Assembly: GCA_947629595.1 (NCBI GenBank)
Contig: CANREI010000028.1
Coordinates: forward strand, 1-12,895
Length of the DNA stretch: 12,895 bases
From: an uncultured Alphaproteobacteria bacterium
GTDB lineage: Bacteria > Pseudomonadota > Alphaproteobacteria > CAAHEQ01 > UBA3637
Reading direction: 5' to 3'
Part shown: positions 11,121 to 12,895 of the stretch, piece by piece
Layout of the letters: each line of letters starts with the position of its first letter
How positions within the stretch are numbered: position 1 is the first letter of the stretch
Translations under genes and position numbers: made by a program
Notes under the pieces: model-generated
The model's input: only the letters and a program-made list of their open reading frames with translations
The model's database searches: none
What the model was told of the DNA's origin: nothing

Positions 11121-12677
11121 TTATCTGCCCGATAACAACGCATCAATCAATTCTTGCACGGTCGGAATATAGCCGTTTTTATACATGGGATCCGTTCCGA
11201 ATCGATAGGCTAAATGCCCGGCAAACATCAGGTTGTTATCAATGCTTTCCCCATGTGCAATGGCCGTTAAGGTTTTTGTAATGCAAAACGAACGCGAGTC
11301 GGGCAATCTGTCTAAATGCCCCGTTGCTTGCGACCAGCCCGAAAACGCACAGGCCGATAAACAACCCACACAGTTTTTGCGATCTTCTTTAATTTGAGCA
11401 TCTTCTTCTTGCGAGAGGAAAATAACGGATTTATCGGGCGTGCGAACGGCAATCGGTTTATCGCCTGTCTGATAGGCTTTGGCGCGCTTAAAATCATGCT
11501 CCGTTAAATAAACGGTATGCGCTGCCGACACAACAAACGGCTTCACAAAAATGCCTTCCGGTTTTTCCATGTAGGGCATTTCCGTATCTTTTCTGTCAAT
11601 TAAACTTTGTAAAAACTTGTTTTTAACGGCCGAGGAATAAAAGCCCGTGGGCGAAAATTGTTGCAAAATAACATCGCCTTTTTTCAACGCGCGCAAACAC
11701 CCTTGCCATGCTTTGGCAACAGGGCTTTCCACCGTTAACAACGGACGCGTGCCGAGTTGAAACGCCAACGGGCCGATTTCCGGATTGTCGATAAAATCTT
11801 CAAACTCACTTAAATTCCAAACACCGCCTGCCATAATAATGGGCACGTTTTCCAAGTGATATTCGTTCATTTGCTTGCGTAAGTTCACCAACCGCGGATA
11901 CGGATTTTCCGGTTGTTCGGGATTTTCGGAATTGGACAATCCGTTATGTCCGCCCGCCAACCACGGATCTTCATAAACAACGCCGCCCAAATATTCGGGA
12001 CAGTTTTTATAGCTTCGAAGCCATAACGCCCGAAACGCGCGCGCAGATGAAACAATCGGATAATAGTAAAGACCGTATTTTGAAGCAATTTCCGCCAGTT
12101 TATAAGGCATACCCGCGCCGCAGGTAATGCCGTGAATTAACTTATGCACTTCGCCCAAAATATCATTCACGACGGGAACGGTATCTTTAACGCGCTTTTG
12201 GTATTGAAAGCGCAGTGTGCCGAGCGTTTGTTGCACCAATTCGCCCACGGCCTCCAATTTATCCTGATATTTTTCGGGCGCTTTTTGCATTAAATTTTTC
12301 ATCACGCTTTCGCAGGAGTTCATCACGCCTTCCAAAATGGGAATACTGCCGCCCATTTCCCACAAAACATTCATATGAATCCGACCGTTTTCACCGGCAA
12401 TTTCATGCGCGATTTTCGCTTGCGAAATACCGCCCTTAATGGACATTTCAATCAGCTCGTTATGCCTTTCCGCACGCGTTTTACGGGTGTAAACTTTGGG
12501 AACGATTCGCCCTTTTTCATCAACCGTATCGGCAAACACGCCGGAAATGGTGCCGACGGCGCCGGCTTTGGCCCATGCGCCCGATGAATGCCCGTCGGAA
12601 ACGGCAATGCCTTTGCCCCCTTCAATCAGCGGAATAACTTCTTTGCCGGAAATGGTAATCGGATTTAATTGTTTCAT
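11121..12677 (-). CDS. Nitronate monooxygenase-like FMN enzyme
   Basis: This 518-aa protein resembles the nitronate monooxygenase / 2-nitropropane dioxygenase superfamily of FMN TIM-barrel enzymes. The visible segments are ITCGAGMPYKLAE (184-196), YPIVSSARAFRALW (206-219), LAGGHNGLSN (240-249), IIMAGGVWNLSEFEDF (280-295, the usual flavin phosphate-binding glycine region) and GPLAFQLGTRPLLT (302-315). It is longer than the typical family members of about 320-380 aa. It has an N-terminal extension and a C-terminal part carrying the cysteines of NCVGCLSAC (435-443) and C465, which could bind metal or an Fe-S cluster. The substrate is unknown. The start at 12677 has a GAGGA site about 6 nt upstream. 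It is transcribed alone, divergently from the gene at 12861. Confidence 0.75.
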   Translation of the reverse strand: MKQLNPITISGKEVIPLIEGGKGIAVSDGHSSGAWAKAGAVGTISGVFADTVDEKGRIVPKVYTRKTRAERHNELIEMSIKGGISQAKIAHEIAGENGRIHMNVLWEMGGSIPILEGVMNSCESVMKNLMQKAPEKYQDKLEAVGELVQQTLGTLRFQYQKRVKDTVPVVNDILGEVHKLIHGITCGAGMPYKLAEIASKYGLYYYPIVSSARAFRALWLRSYKNCPEYLGGVVYEDPWLAGGHNGLSNSENPEQPENPYPRLVNLRKQMNEYHLENVPIIMAGGVWNLSEFEDFIDNPEIGPLAFQLGTRPLLTVESPVAKAWQGCLRALKKGDVILQQFSPTGFYSSAVKNKFLQSLIDRKDTEMPYMEKPEGIFVKPFVVSAAHTVYLTEHDFKRAKAYQTGDKPIAVRTPDKSVIFLSQEEDAQIKEDRKNCVGCLSACAFSGWSQATGHLDRLPDSRSFCITKTLTAIAHGESIDNNLMFAGHLAYRFGTDPMYKNGYIPTVQELIDALLSGR

Positions 12678-12709
12678 ACTTTATCCTCACTTTATAACTG
12701 AACGCCGTC

Positions 12710-12738
12710 AGTTTAAACGGATTTTTTAAAAAAAGCAA
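12710..12738 (-). promoter_or_regulatory. Promoter candidate of the nitronate-monooxygenase-like gene
   Basis: On the minus strand, TTGCTT (12733-12738), a 17-bp spacer, then TAAACT (12710-12715). Both boxes are moderate matches. The promoter lies about 33 nt before the start at 12677. Confidence 0.5.
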
Positions 12739-12787
12739 TGAAAATTCATATCGTTTGATGATTTTCTTCTAAAAAAGCATATTTTTC

Positions 12788-12817
12788 TTGTATTTTATGA
12801 AAAAAAACAGATATAAT
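12788..12817 (+). promoter_or_regulatory. Promoter of the gene at the right edge
   Basis: TTGTAT (12788-12793), an 18-bp spacer, then TATAAT (12812-12817). It lies about 43 nt before the start at 12861 and is divergent from the promoter at 12710-12738. Confidence 0.7.
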
Positions 12818-12860
12818 TTCCTGAAAACGGATTCAAATAATTTATTCGGCAGGAGGCAAA

Positions 12861-12895
12861 ATGTATATAACGGGTGATAACGTTTCCAAAGAAAA
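12861..12895 (+). CDS. Start of a gene cut by the window edge
   Basis: Only 11 complete codons are visible (MYITGDNVSKE). A strong AGGAGG ribosome site lies a few bases before the ATG, and a good promoter lies upstream, so it is very likely a real gene. The product cannot be identified from this fragment. The N-terminus does not look like a signal peptide. Confidence 0.6.
   Translation, partial: MYITGDNVSKE

Overview
The window looks like part of the chromosome of an AT-rich alphaproteobacterium, probably one of the gut-associated lineages once filed under Azospirillum or Rhodospirillales. This is an inference. It rests on the L33 and FtsB-like protein sequences, an RHH_4-type ribbon-helix-helix protein, and pilins with the GRSMVEMLGVLAII N-terminus that I associate with those genomes. 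Housekeeping genes (typA/bipA, an AmpG-like permease, an ftsB-like gene, rpmG and a nitronate-monooxygenase-like gene) are mixed with surface and regulatory loci. I see no rRNA, tRNA, CRISPR array, transposase or recombinase gene.

Layout: 1-351 holds a weak terminator and two hairpin repeats. 352-621 (-) is a small RHH_4 protein. 622-1426 has no gene but carries three more hairpin repeats and a 156-bp inverted-repeat-bounded promoter element (A). 1427-3069 is a short basic leader ORF overlapping (ATGA) a 516-aa prepilin-like, cysteine-rich protein with a possible lectin-like C-terminus. 3182-6302 is a typA plus AmpG-like permease operon, which overlaps tail-to-tail with an ftsB-like gene (-). 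6685-7170 (-) is an unknown 161-aa protein. 7258-7683 holds a sixth hairpin repeat, a second 156-bp element (B) and a structured leader. 7684-8631 is a pair of short pilin-like genes, followed by a double hairpin. 8849-9011 is a third, divergent element (C). 9068-10265 encodes a 42-aa secreted peptide and two tandem SHOCT-TM2 membrane proteins. 10564-11016 is rpmG and a 50-aa secreted peptide. 11121-12677 (-) is the nitronate-monooxygenase-like enzyme. A divergent gene starts at 12861 and leaves the window.

The most interesting feature is a possible phase-variation and regulatory system for surface genes. Elements A and B are both exactly 156 bp. Their interiors align without gaps (about 130 of 156 positions by eye) only when one is reverse-complemented, yet their outer flanks align in the same orientation. 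Each ends in a roughly 20-bp inverted repeat with a GTAC core. The inside repeat supplies a TTGCAW -35 box, and the fixed flank supplies a TATGCT -10 box 17 bp away. This is what a site-specifically invertible promoter segment should look like. Inversion would place either an A-tract-rich or a GC-richer end next to the -35. The same GTAC palindrome recurs 11-12 nt before the -10 of two further promoters, those of the 161-aa gene and the peptide/TM2 genes, which suggests one regulon.

A second possible switch is a run of eight G in the first TM2 gene. Losing or gaining one G would give a stop codon within a few codons.
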